From contig NZ_JBJXCT010000002.1 of NCBI RefSeq assembly GCF_046159715.1, forward strand, positions 1-64,000: a DNA stretch of 64,000 nt, given 5' to 3'. Each line of letters begins with the position of its first letter. Within the stretch, counting starts at the first letter, position 1. Shown here piece after piece: positions 56,924 through 64,000 of the stretch. The DNA comes from Pampinifervens sp037481935. Its GTDB lineage: Bacteria; Aquificota; Aquificia; Aquificales; Aquificaceae. A model generated the notes under the pieces. That model had not been told where the DNA came from, searched no databases, and saw only the letters and a program-made list of their open reading frames with translations. The position numbers and the translations under genes are program-made.

Positions 56924-58294
56924 ATGAAAACCATCTTTAACGAAGCTCTCATAAGGAAGTATGACAGACCCGGTCCAAGATACACAAGCTATCCACCTGC
57001 CACCGAATTTCACGAGGGAGTCACTGAAGAAGACTACAGGAGAATGCTCCTGCAAAGCAATCTTTCTAAAAGACCTCTGTCCCTCTACTTTCACATACCC
57101 TTCTGTGAAAGCGCCTGCTGGTTCTGTGGATGCAACGTGATAATATCCCACAGAAAGGATGTGACCAGAAGGTATCTGGATTATCTCTACAGAGAAATGG
57201 ACATGCTTAAGGGTTATCTTGACTCCTCAAGGCCGGTAGTTCAGCTTCACTGGGGCGGAGGGACTCCAAACTTTCTGAGCAACGAAGAGATAAGGGAGTT
57301 TTTTGGAAAGATAAGGGAAGTTTTTAACATATCTGTAGATGCAGAAATAAGCGTGGAAATAGACCCCAGATACCTCTCCCATGGTCAGCTGGAGACTCTG
57401 AGAGATGTAGGATTTAACCGCATAAGCATGGGCCTTCAGGACCTTGACCCTGATGTTCAGAAAGCCATAAACCGCATACAGCCTTACGAACTCATGGAAA
57501 GGGTAATGAGAGACCTCAGAAGCCTTGGCTTCAAGAGCATCAACATAGACCTCATATACGGGCTTCCCTATCAGACCCCAGAAAAGTTCAGAAAAACCAT
57601 AGAACAGACCATAGCCCTTGACCCTGACAGGGTTGCAGTCTTTAACTTTGCCTACGTGCCATGGCTCAAGCCTCTTCAGAGGAAAATTGACCCATCAACC
57701 CTCCCCCCACCGGAGGACAAGCTCACCATACTGGAGATGACCATAGATATGTTTCAGAGGGCGGGCTATGTCTTCATAGGTATGGACCACTTTGCCAAGC
57801 CAGAGGACGAGCTTGCTCAGGCTCAGAGAGAAGGAAGCCTCTGGAGAAACTTTCAGGGCTATACCACAAAAAAGGGTGTGGACCTTATAGGCATAGGTGC
57901 CACCTCTATAGGCATGCTTCACGAGGGTTATTTCCAGAATTACAAGACCATAAGGGAATACTACCTTGCCCTTGATGCTGAAAAACTTCCCATCATGAGG
58001 GGCTGCCTTCTCACTCAGGAGGATATGATAAGGCGTGAGGTTATAATGGACCTTATGTGCAACTTCCAGTGCAGTTTTGAAAGGATAGAGTCCATCTTTG
58101 GCATAGACTTTGAACAGCACTTCTCCTCAGAGCTTGAGGAGCTGCAGGACATGGAGAGAGATGGTCTTCTAAAGGTAGAAGACAGAAATATAAAAGTTCT
58201 GCCAGAGGGCAGACTTCTCATAAGGAACATAGCCATGGTCTTTGACCAGTATGTGAAGGCAAAGAAGGAGCAGAGATTTTCAAGAACCATATGA
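56924..58294 (+). CDS. hemN: Oxygen-independent coproporphyrinogen III dehydrogenase
   Basis: A 456-residue radical-SAM enzyme that decarboxylates coproporphyrinogen III in haem synthesis without oxygen. The cluster motif is Cys61, Cys65 and Cys68 with Cys70 (C-E-S-A-C-W-F-C-G-C), preceded by 'PLSLYFHIPF', and 'QLHWGGGTPNFLS', 'EISVEIDPR' and 'NRISMGLQDLDPDVQKAINRIQP' follow. The length fits HemN rather than the shorter HemW. No Shine-Dalgarno; TATATT at 56910-56915 lies 8 nt upstream. Its stop overlaps the ABC ATPase gene by ATGA. Confidence 0.95.
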   Translation: MKTIFNEALIRKYDRPGPRYTSYPPATEFHEGVTEEDYRRMLLQSNLSKRPLSLYFHIPFCESACWFCGCNVIISHRKDVTRRYLDYLYREMDMLKGYLDSSRPVVQLHWGGGTPNFLSNEEIREFFGKIREVFNISVDAEISVEIDPRYLSHGQLETLRDVGFNRISMGLQDLDPDVQKAINRIQPYELMERVMRDLRSLGFKSINIDLIYGLPYQTPEKFRKTIEQTIALDPDRVAVFNFAYVPWLKPLQRKIDPSTLPPPEDKLTILEMTIDMFQRAGYVFIGMDHFAKPEDELAQAQREGSLWRNFQGYTTKKGVDLIGIGATSIGMLHEGYFQNYKTIREYYLALDAEKLPIMRGCLLTQEDMIRREVIMDLMCNFQCSFERIESIFGIDFEQHFSSELEELQDMERDGLLKVEDRNIKVLPEGRLLIRNIAMVFDQYVKAKKEQRFSRTI

Positions 58295-59202
58295 GGGGTG
58301 AGCTTCTTAGCGTAGAGAGAGTTTCAAAAGCCTTTACCACTGGCCTTTTTTCCAGGAGGTCTGTATGGGCTGTGAGAGAGGTGAGCTTCTATGTGAAGGC
58401 AGGGGAGATATTTTCCCTTGTGGGAGAATCTGGTTCTGGCAAGAGCACCATAGGTAAGATAATCCTAAGGTTGGAAAAGCCAAGCTCTGGAAGAGTCCTC
58501 TTTGAAGGTCAGGACCCCTTTAGTATGGGTAAGAAATACACAAGGTTTGTATCCGTGGTATTTCAGGACCCGAGAAGCTCTCTTAACCCACGCATGAAGG
58601 TCAGAGACATTGTAGAAGAACCTCTGCTGGTGCATGGCGAAAGGGACAGAAAGGAAAGGGTCCTGGAGGCTCTGAGGATGGCAGGGCTTGAGGAGGGTTT
58701 TATGAATAGAAAGCCTGAGGAGCTCTCCGGGGGTCAGAGGCAGAGGGTTGCCATAGCAAGGGCAATAGTCCTCAAACCCAGATTAATTGTTGCAGATGAG
58801 CCCACTTCATCCCTTGATATGAGCTACAGGGCAGGCATACTGGAGCTCTTCCTCAGGCTAAGAGAAGAAGGGATAAGCACACTGCTCATAACCCACGACA
58901 TAAGGGCAGTTGAGGCAGTATCCGACAGGGTTGGTGTTCTTTACAAGGGAAAGCTGATGGAGGTTGGTCCCTCAAGAGAAGTTCTCAAAGCTCCTCTACA
59001 CCCCTATACGCAATACCTTATAAGCACCATGCCTGTTAGACATCCCTCTGAGAGAAGGGAGAAAACTGAGGACCTTTCCTCTGATGATTTTGAAGCACTG
59101 TGCCCTTTCTTTCCTCAGTGCAGGCACAGGTTAAAGGAGTGTGAGGATGGGGTCAAGGAGGTAAGCCTGAATGGACGCATCGTCTCCTGCAATCTATACT
59201 GA
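58291..59202 (+). CDS. Oligopeptide/dipeptide ABC transporter ATP-binding protein (DppF/OppF-type)
   Basis: A 303-residue ABC ATPase. Walker A is G-E-S-G-S-G-K-S-T at 45-53, the signature L-S-G-G-Q at 145-149 and Walker B L-I-V-A-D-E at 165-170. The C-terminal 'HPYTQYLISTMP' and a Cys-containing tail ('CPFFPQCRHRLKEC') are typical of the oligopeptide subfamily, which carries a 4Fe-4S-like motif. No permease or substrate-binding protein gene is adjacent, so its cargo is unknown. It overlaps hemN (4 nt) and the next gene (32 nt). Confidence 0.88.
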   Translation: MRGELLSVERVSKAFTTGLFSRRSVWAVREVSFYVKAGEIFSLVGESGSGKSTIGKIILRLEKPSSGRVLFEGQDPFSMGKKYTRFVSVVFQDPRSSLNPRMKVRDIVEEPLLVHGERDRKERVLEALRMAGLEEGFMNRKPEELSGGQRQRVAIARAIVLKPRLIVADEPTSSLDMSYRAGILELFLRLREEGISTLLITHDIRAVEAVSDRVGVLYKGKLMEVGPSREVLKAPLHPYTQYLISTMPVRHPSERREKTEDLSSDDFEALCPFFPQCRHRLKECEDGVKEVSLNGRIVSCNLY

Positions 59203-60418
59203 AATTCTCATATTCCTGTCTTTGCTCTTAATGTCAGGTTTTTTCAGCTCTTCCGAGGTTGTTTTCTTTGGGGCAAACAGATACCTGCTCAAATTGAGGG
59301 AAAGGAGGAGAATATACAGGGCTCTTCTCAGGCTGCTTTCAAAGCCCAGAGAAGTCCTGCTTACCATACTGCTGGGGAACGAGCTTGTGAACATACTTAT
59401 CTCTTCTTACGGGACAAAGCTCTTTGTGGATTTCATGGGTCCCAAGGGTGCAGGATTTGCCGTTGTCTTTTCGAGCCTGCTCATATTCGTGTTTGGTGAG
59501 GTGATTCCAAAAAACACAGTTCTTCCCTTCACCACAAGGCTCGCACCCTTCTATTACATACCCTTTGTTTTAATCCACGGACTGATGCGGCCAGTTCGTA
59601 TGGCTTTTACAGGACCAGTGAGCAGGCTTACGGGGCTTTTTGATGTGGAAGAGAAAAGCAAGGAGGCAGGGGAGATTTTTATGGAAATACTTGAAACTGG
59701 GGTTTCCCTTGGCTATTTTGATAAAAAGGACGTGGAAACAGTGGAAAGAGCGATGAGCCTCAAAGACACTACAGTAAAAGAAATAATGACGCCCAAACCA
59801 GATATATTCATGCTGCCTGAAGAAGTTACCCTGGAGGAGGTTCTTGATGAAATAATTCAGAAAAAACACAGCAAAATACCCCTTTTCTCAAAGAGCCCTG
59901 ATAATATGGTGGGAATACTATACATTAAAGACATAGTGCCCCTGTCTAAAAATCTTAAGAGGCCTCTCGGGGATTTTAAAAGGGATGCTCTCTTTGTGCC
60001 GGAGATACTCAGCATAACAGACCTGATAAAAGAGATGAGAAGTCAGGGAACGCAGACCGCCCTGGTGGTGGGAGAGCACGGAGAAATCTCCGGTCTTGTG
60101 AGCGTCTACGATATCATGAAATACCTTTTTGGTGATGTGCCAGAGAGCTGGGAGGAAGACATAGTCAGGGTTTCAAAGGATACTTACATAGTAAGCGGTT
60201 GGGTTGATGTGGAGACAGCTGCGAGAAGGATAGGCTTTAGCCTTCCAGAAGATTACGAATACGATACAATAGGTGGTTTTGTGATGGCAAGGCTTTCAAA
60301 GGTGCCTGAGGAAGGAGACCAGTTCTTTCACGATGGTTTCAAGTTTGTTGTGGATAAAATGGAGGGCAACAGGATACTGAGCCTTTTTATTACGGCAAAG
60401 GCGGAGGAAAAATCGTGA
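59171..60418 (+). CDS. CNNM/HlyC-CorC family transporter
   Basis: A 415-residue protein: DUF21 transmembrane domain (about 5-165, 'MSGFFSSSEVVFFGANR'), a pair of CBS domains (about 190-320, beginning 'VKEIMTPKPDIFMLPEEVTLEEVLDEIIQKKHSKIPLF') and a CorC/HlyC domain at the C-terminus (about 335-405, 'IVSGWVDVETAARRIGFSLPEDYEYDTIGGFVMARLSKVP'). The family moves Mg2+ or other divalent ions. The ATG follows AAGGAGG inside the upstream ABC gene. Confidence 0.87.
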   Translation: MDASSPAIYTEILIFLSLLLMSGFFSSSEVVFFGANRYLLKLRERRRIYRALLRLLSKPREVLLTILLGNELVNILISSYGTKLFVDFMGPKGAGFAVVFSSLLIFVFGEVIPKNTVLPFTTRLAPFYYIPFVLIHGLMRPVRMAFTGPVSRLTGLFDVEEKSKEAGEIFMEILETGVSLGYFDKKDVETVERAMSLKDTTVKEIMTPKPDIFMLPEEVTLEEVLDEIIQKKHSKIPLFSKSPDNMVGILYIKDIVPLSKNLKRPLGDFKRDALFVPEILSITDLIKEMRSQGTQTALVVGEHGEISGLVSVYDIMKYLFGDVPESWEEDIVRVSKDTYIVSGWVDVETAARRIGFSLPEDYEYDTIGGFVMARLSKVPEEGDQFFHDGFKFVVDKMEGNRILSLFITAKAEEKS

Positions 60419-61524
60419 AGGAAAAGGCTATCAGGGTCATAACCCAGCCAAAGACAAGCCTGCTTCTGAAGATAGAAAACAGCCTTGACCTGCTTTTAAA
60501 GACGTCAGAGGAGCTTCTGCAGGAGCTGGAGTTAAAGCAGGAAGAGTTGCCCCACATAAAGCTCACCCTCAGAACAAAGCCAAGATGGTTCTACAGGGAA
60601 TACACGGAGCCCCAGCCCACTCTTACCCAGAGTGAAATAAGCAGGGTTGAGCAGCAGGTCCGATACGAGTTTGACGGCACTGACCTTGAGATAGCCCTTG
60701 AGATACTGTCTGGTTTGAACCACAAGGGCTTTTTCTCCGGAAAGATTGAGGAAATAGCCGGGTTCTATGGCGTGAGCCCTGATTATGTGGAGGATATAAG
60801 AGAGTTCATCATGAGAGAAATAGAGCCTCTGGGAGTTGCCAGCAAGAATCTTGAGGAGTTTATTCTGTTGCAGCTTGAAGAGCTGTATCCTGGCGAAGAC
60901 AGTCTTCACAGGGAAGTTATACAGGTTTTCAGGGGAGGGAGCAAAGATACAAGAGCAAGGGAGGTGCTGTCCAGGCTGAAACTGAGTCCCTTTGAGGGTG
61001 GTGAGGCTGTATACAGAGGTGGTAGCGTAGATGTAGTATTTGAGCATGATGGAAGCCAGTGGTATGTTTTCCTTATGGAGGATTTCTGGGACGTGGAGGC
61101 AACGGGGAGCCTGAAGCCTTTGGCCTTTATACTGGAGGTTAGAAGAAGGGTGCTTCGCACAGCAGGCGAGCTTATTCTGGAAAGGCAGGCAGGCTTCATG
61201 CTGGGTAAGGAGCCACTAAAAAGTCTTACCCTGAGCGAGGTGGCCGGCAAGGCAGAGGTGAGCCTGTCAACGGTGAGCAGGGTTGTAAGCAGAAAATATG
61301 CAAGAACACCCGTGGGCATATTTCCCTTAAGGTCCTTTTTCCTCAGGGAAACGAAGGAAGGTCTGAGCAGGGAAGAGATACTCAGGGCACTCAAAGAAAT
61401 TCTGCAGTCTGAAAAAAGCCATCTTTCTGATGAAGAATTGTCAAAAATCCTCAGAGAGCGGGGCATAAAGATAGCAAGAAGGACAGTAAACAAATACAGA
61501 AGAATGCTTGAGGGAAAAGCATGA
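60415..61524 (+). CDS. rpoN: RNA polymerase sigma-54 factor
   Basis: A 369-residue sigma-54. The C-terminal RpoN box A-R-R-T-V-N-K-Y-R (354-362) and the HTH block 'LSEVAGKAEVSLSTVSRVVSRKYARTPVGIFPLRSFF' are intact. Region I is shortened: the Gln-rich N-terminal helix of about 20 residues is missing and the protein begins with 'ITQPKTSLLLKIENSLDLLLKTSEELLQELELKQEELPHI'. The length is also below the usual 450. Start GTG at 60415 overlaps the CNNM stop. No activator of the NtrC type is in the window. Confidence 0.93.
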   Translation: MKEKAIRVITQPKTSLLLKIENSLDLLLKTSEELLQELELKQEELPHIKLTLRTKPRWFYREYTEPQPTLTQSEISRVEQQVRYEFDGTDLEIALEILSGLNHKGFFSGKIEEIAGFYGVSPDYVEDIREFIMREIEPLGVASKNLEEFILLQLEELYPGEDSLHREVIQVFRGGSKDTRAREVLSRLKLSPFEGGEAVYRGGSVDVVFEHDGSQWYVFLMEDFWDVEATGSLKPLAFILEVRRRVLRTAGELILERQAGFMLGKEPLKSLTLSEVAGKAEVSLSTVSRVVSRKYARTPVGIFPLRSFFLRETKEGLSREEILRALKEILQSEKSHLSDEELSKILRERGIKIARRTVNKYRRMLEGKA

Positions 61525-62585
61525 AGAGAATACAGAGGGTTCAGGAGCTCCTCAAAAAATACAGGCTTGACGCCTTTCTCTTTAGCTCACAGCCCAGCGT
61601 CTTTTATCTGTCTGGCTTCAGGTCCAGCCACGCCTACATAATAGTCACGAGAGACTCCCACCATCTTCTTACTGATGGAAGATACTATGAAAAGGCCAGG
61701 TCTGCTCTGAAGGGCTGGGATGTGGTGCTCATAAGAGAAAATGCCATAAAAGTCATAAAGGGCTTTCTGAAAAAGCTTGGTGTCTTCAGAGTTGGCTATG
61801 AAGAGGACAGGGTAAGCTGTGAATTCAGAAAGAGCCTGAAGGGTAGCTTTGCATGGGTTGGAATCGCCAGCTTTCTGAAAGATTTGAGGATGATAAAGGA
61901 TGAGGAGGAGCTGAGCACCATGAGAGAGGGTGTGAGGATAAGCGACAGGGTTTATAAAAGGCTTCTTGAGAATATACAGGAAGGCATGACTGAGCTTGAG
62001 CTCAGGTCTTATCTTGTGGAGCAGTTTTTCAGGGAAGGTGCCAGTGGTGAAAGCTTTCCTGCCATAGTAGCGAGCGGAGAAGGCTCAGCCATACCTCACT
62101 ATGAGACATCTCAGAGGTCTATAAAATACGGTGAACCTCTTCTGATAGATATGGGCCTCGTGTGGAAAGGCTATTGCACTGATTTTACCAGAACTGTTTT
62201 CCTGGGAAAGGCAAACAGTGAATTCAGAAGAGTTTATCAGATCGTGCGAGATGCTCACCTTTTTGCCCTTGATAAAGTAAGGGTAGGGAAGAAGCTGGGT
62301 GAGGTTGATAGAGTCGCAAGAGAATACATAAGAAAGAAGGGTTTTGGTAAGTTTTTCAACCATTCGCTTGGTCATGGTGTGGGTGTAGAAATACATGAGT
62401 TTCCCAGAGTTTACTATAAAGGCAAGGATAAGGATGTAACAATAAAAGAAGGTATGGTATTCACCATAGAGCCAGGTATATACCTTCCCGGAAGATTTGG
62501 AGTCAGACTTGAAAACATAGTGGTAGTCAACAGAGGTGTGGGAGAACCCCTTTCAAAAATCTCCCTTGACTTAGTGGAATTGTAA
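61521..62585 (+). CDS. Xaa-Pro aminopeptidase/dipeptidase (M24B)
   Basis: A 354-residue pita-bread metallopeptidase that cleaves Xaa-Pro bonds. The five metal ligands are Asp210, Asp221, His285, Glu317 and Glu331, in 'LIDMGLVWKGYCTDFTRT', 'HSLGHGVGVEIHE', 'GMVFTIEPGIY' and 'FGVRLENIVVV'. N-terminal creatinase-like domain (1-120). It overlaps rpoN by ATGA and encodes the promoter of the downstream initiator tRNA in its 3' end. Confidence 0.9.
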   Translation: MKRIQRVQELLKKYRLDAFLFSSQPSVFYLSGFRSSHAYIIVTRDSHHLLTDGRYYEKARSALKGWDVVLIRENAIKVIKGFLKKLGVFRVGYEEDRVSCEFRKSLKGSFAWVGIASFLKDLRMIKDEEELSTMREGVRISDRVYKRLLENIQEGMTELELRSYLVEQFFREGASGESFPAIVASGEGSAIPHYETSQRSIKYGEPLLIDMGLVWKGYCTDFTRTVFLGKANSEFRRVYQIVRDAHLFALDKVRVGKKLGEVDRVAREYIRKKGFGKFFNHSLGHGVGVEIHEFPRVYYKGKDKDVTIKEGMVFTIEPGIYLPGRFGVRLENIVVVNRGVGEPLSKISLDLVEL

Positions 62586-62594
62586 AGTTATAAT
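62566..62594 (+). promoter_or_regulatory. Promoter of the initiator tRNA
   Basis: TTGACT (62566-62571), 17-bp spacer, TATAAT (62589-62594), ending 13 nt before the tRNA 5' end. The -35 lies within the last codons of the peptidase gene. Confidence 0.75.
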
Positions 62595-62607
62595 TATACA
62601 TCTGCTA

Positions 62608-62681
<74 letters not shown>

Positions 62682-62682
62682 G

Positions 62683-63306
62683 TTAAAACTGTCTTAGGGG
62701 AAAGTCTTTAAGTCTTTTGTCCCTTTTCTCCTTGAGGAGTCTGAGCAGGACAAGGGCTGTCATGTAGGCATCTTCAAGGGCATTGTGCTGGGTTGATAGG
62801 GGCAATCTGTATTCTCTGAGGAGCTCCTCAAGGCTCGGCACCTTGCCTCTGTGTTCCACCATGTCCAGCAGGTCAAGGGCATAGACTTTCAGGGAGGCTT
62901 TGCATTCTTCTCTGACCAGCTTTTTGAGCATGGCCATATCAATATTTACAAAGTACCCCGCCAGGACACAGCCTCTGGCATATTCCAGAAATTCCATACA
63001 CACTTCTCTCCTTTCCCTTGCCTTGCTCAGGCTATCCGGCGTTATGCCATGCACCCTTATTGAGTCCTCATATTCCCTTGTGGGTTTCAAAAGGGCATAA
63101 AAGCTCCTGCTCAGGTCAATTTTGAGATTCTCTATCTTCACAGCACCAAGGCTTATTGCCTCATCCTTTCTCAGGTCAAGACCAGTGGTTTCTGTATCAA
63201 AAACCGCAAAACATGTGTTTTCAGGCTTAGCCTCTTTGTCTATATGCCAGCCCAGCTCTTCTCGCCTTATTTTTTCTGAGAGTCCATCTATGAGCCACCT
63301 AATCAT
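62683..63306 (-). CDS. DnaQ-like 3'-5' exonuclease (DEDDh)
   Basis: A 207-residue RNase T/DnaQ-fold exonuclease. The catalytic set is complete: Asp37 and Glu39 in F-D-T-E-T-T-G, Asp123 in V-N-I-D, His174 and Asp179 in Q-H-N-A-L-E-D. A polymerase III epsilon-like proofreading or repair function is possible, but the polymerase-binding tail is absent. It overlaps the upstream DUF294-type gene by 4 nt. The pair resembles arrangements where a DnaQ-like exonuclease follows a CBS/nucleotidyltransferase-like protein. Confidence 0.87.
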   Translation of the reverse strand: MIRWLIDGLSEKIRREELGWHIDKEAKPENTCFAVFDTETTGLDLRKDEAISLGAVKIENLKIDLSRSFYALLKPTREYEDSIRVHGITPDSLSKARERREVCMEFLEYARGCVLAGYFVNIDMAMLKKLVREECKASLKVYALDLLDMVEHRGKVPSLEELLREYRLPLSTQHNALEDAYMTALVLLRLLKEKRDKRLKDFPLRQF

Positions 63307-64000
63307 TCAAAATACCTCAGGCTGTATCTTTCGTACAGGAACTCCTGAAATTCCTTTATTATTCTGAATACATCCTTCAGAGTTCCTTTTTCGGCCTTTG
63401 AAAGTCTGTCTGGATTTATGTAGTTGTCCGGGTCTTTACCTTCCTTCATCTTCTGTGCCTGAGACCTGAACCTGAGGGCAAGCAAGAACCTGTAGGCTTC
63501 TTTTAGGTCTTTTGCATAGTCCTCTGAGATTGCTCCTGCCTTACTCAGCTCTTCTATGCGTTCAAAGGTGTTCTGCTGAGCTATTCCCTTTTCAAGGGCA
63601 AGGGCTCTAACTCCCTGAGTTATGGGGAATATGCCACCCTTTTTTATGTCTATTTCTCCCCTGTGTTCACCACTTCTTTCCACCACAAAGTCCCTGAAAA
63701 AGCCTATAGGTGGCTTGAACCTTACCGCATCCACGGCAAGAAAGGGAATAAAGCCCGGGTTTTTCTCTATGCTCTTTCTTACATGCTCCCAGAGCTTCTG
63801 AACCAGTGTCTGGTCTCCAAAGACGTTCCTGAAGTCAAAGAAAATGGCTATGTTAAGTATGTTTTCTGGCTTTGGTTTTTCAATCCAGTCTGACACAGCC
63901 TGTTCCCACTCCTTTGAAGACCTTCTCCAGAAGGGGTTTGAGACCATAACGTTGCCAGGACAGGGAGGAAAACCTATTTCAAGAAGCACCTTTATGTATT
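63303..64000 (-). CDS. DUF294-type putative nucleotidyltransferase, C-terminal part (cut by window edge)
   Basis: The frame is open to base 64000, so the start is outside the window. The visible 231 or so residues show 'VSNPFWRRSSKEWEQAVSDWIEKPKPENILNIAIFFDFR', 'GEIDIKKGGIFPITQGVRALALEKGI' and 'YRFLLALRFRSQAQ', which match the C-terminal substrate-binding domain of DUF294 proteins (CBS pair plus DUF294 nucleotidyltransferase, related to GlnD-like enzymes). Nucleotidyltransferase and CBS domains would be upstream. It overlaps the DnaQ-like exonuclease by 4 nt, so the two are an operon. Confidence 0.8.
   Translation of the reverse strand, partial: YIKVLLEIGFPPCPGNVMVSNPFWRRSSKEWEQAVSDWIEKPKPENILNIAIFFDFRNVFGDQTLVQKLWEHVRKSIEKNPGFIPFLAVDAVRFKPPIGFFRDFVVERSGEHRGEIDIKKGGIFPITQGVRALALEKGIAQQNTFERIEELSKAGAISEDYAKDLKEAYRFLLALRFRSQAQKMKEGKDPDNYINPDRLSKAEKGTLKDVFRIIKEFQEFLYERYSLRYFE

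Overview
The window is a 64 kb piece of a compact, gene-dense bacterial chromosome, most likely from the family Aquificaceae (Hydrogenobacter/Thermocrinis-like hydrogen oxidisers). The best evidence is a pair of genes (37811-41203) matching the two subunits of 2-oxoglutarate carboxylase (CfiA/CfiB) of the reductive TCA cycle of Hydrogenobacter. Other traits fit: carbamoyl-phosphate synthase large subunit split into halves (only the N-terminal half is here), archaeal-type S-adenosylmethionine synthetase, ThyX, AGA/AGG and ATA codon use, and operons knit by 4-nt ATGA overlaps. Taxonomy is inferred from recalled family features, not from a search.

Layout. 1-60 is the tail of a possible transposase. 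165-2049 (-) holds lpxK and a flippase-like membrane gene in AT-rich DNA. 2075-9161 (+) holds trpG, purD, a carotenoid-isomerase-like flavoprotein, a LytS-type histidine kinase, several small membrane/flavin genes and a photolyase; a LytTR response regulator faces them. 9995-12574 (-) is a copper-uptake operon (OprC/NosA-type receptor plus periplasmic DsrE-like protein) behind a near-consensus promoter. 12597-22421 holds def, an ACT regulator, rpoD (with a coupled leader ORF), ilvC with lipid and riboflavin genes, and a GGDEF protein. 22416-28872 holds MATE, patatin, ispF, DUF420, fasciclin, DUF523/DUF1722 and carB-N. 28905-36402 holds uvrA, a LOG-like protein, kamA, a class III sirtuin and thyX.

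36392-44829 (-) holds rpmA-rplU, a low-complexity lipoprotein, peroxiredoxin, cfiA-cfiB-OsmC, phoX with a striking four-repeat Pho box, and thiO. 44849-46374 (+) has pheA. 46360-55005 (-) is one long co-directional run: nuoA, coiled-coil gene, nuoB, nuoCD, Uma2, nuoH, PD-(D/E)XK-like gene, ilvD, slipin, DUF58. Then metK (-), and a rightward run: rhodanese, hemN, ABC ATPase, CNNM/HlyC transporter, rpoN, Xaa-Pro peptidase and initiator tRNA. The right edge has a DnaQ-like exonuclease and a truncated DUF294-type gene.

Two regulatory patterns stand out. First, many genes without a Shine-Dalgarno sequence carry TATAAT-like hexamers 6-10 nt before the start codon, as expected for leaderless mRNAs, while genes with good Shine-Dalgarno sequences have promoters further upstream. 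Second, specific operator-like sites occur at the copper operon, phoX and the rhodanese gene. I do not see one clearly new multi-gene defence or metabolic system. The best novelty candidates are the rpoD leader ORF, the leaderless-promoter pattern, the copper operon and its -10 palindrome, the Pho box, and the nuclease-like genes inside the nuo run. No intergenic stretch longer than about 325 nt is present; the longest (25381-25703) holds a small ORF and a weak Pho-like repeat.
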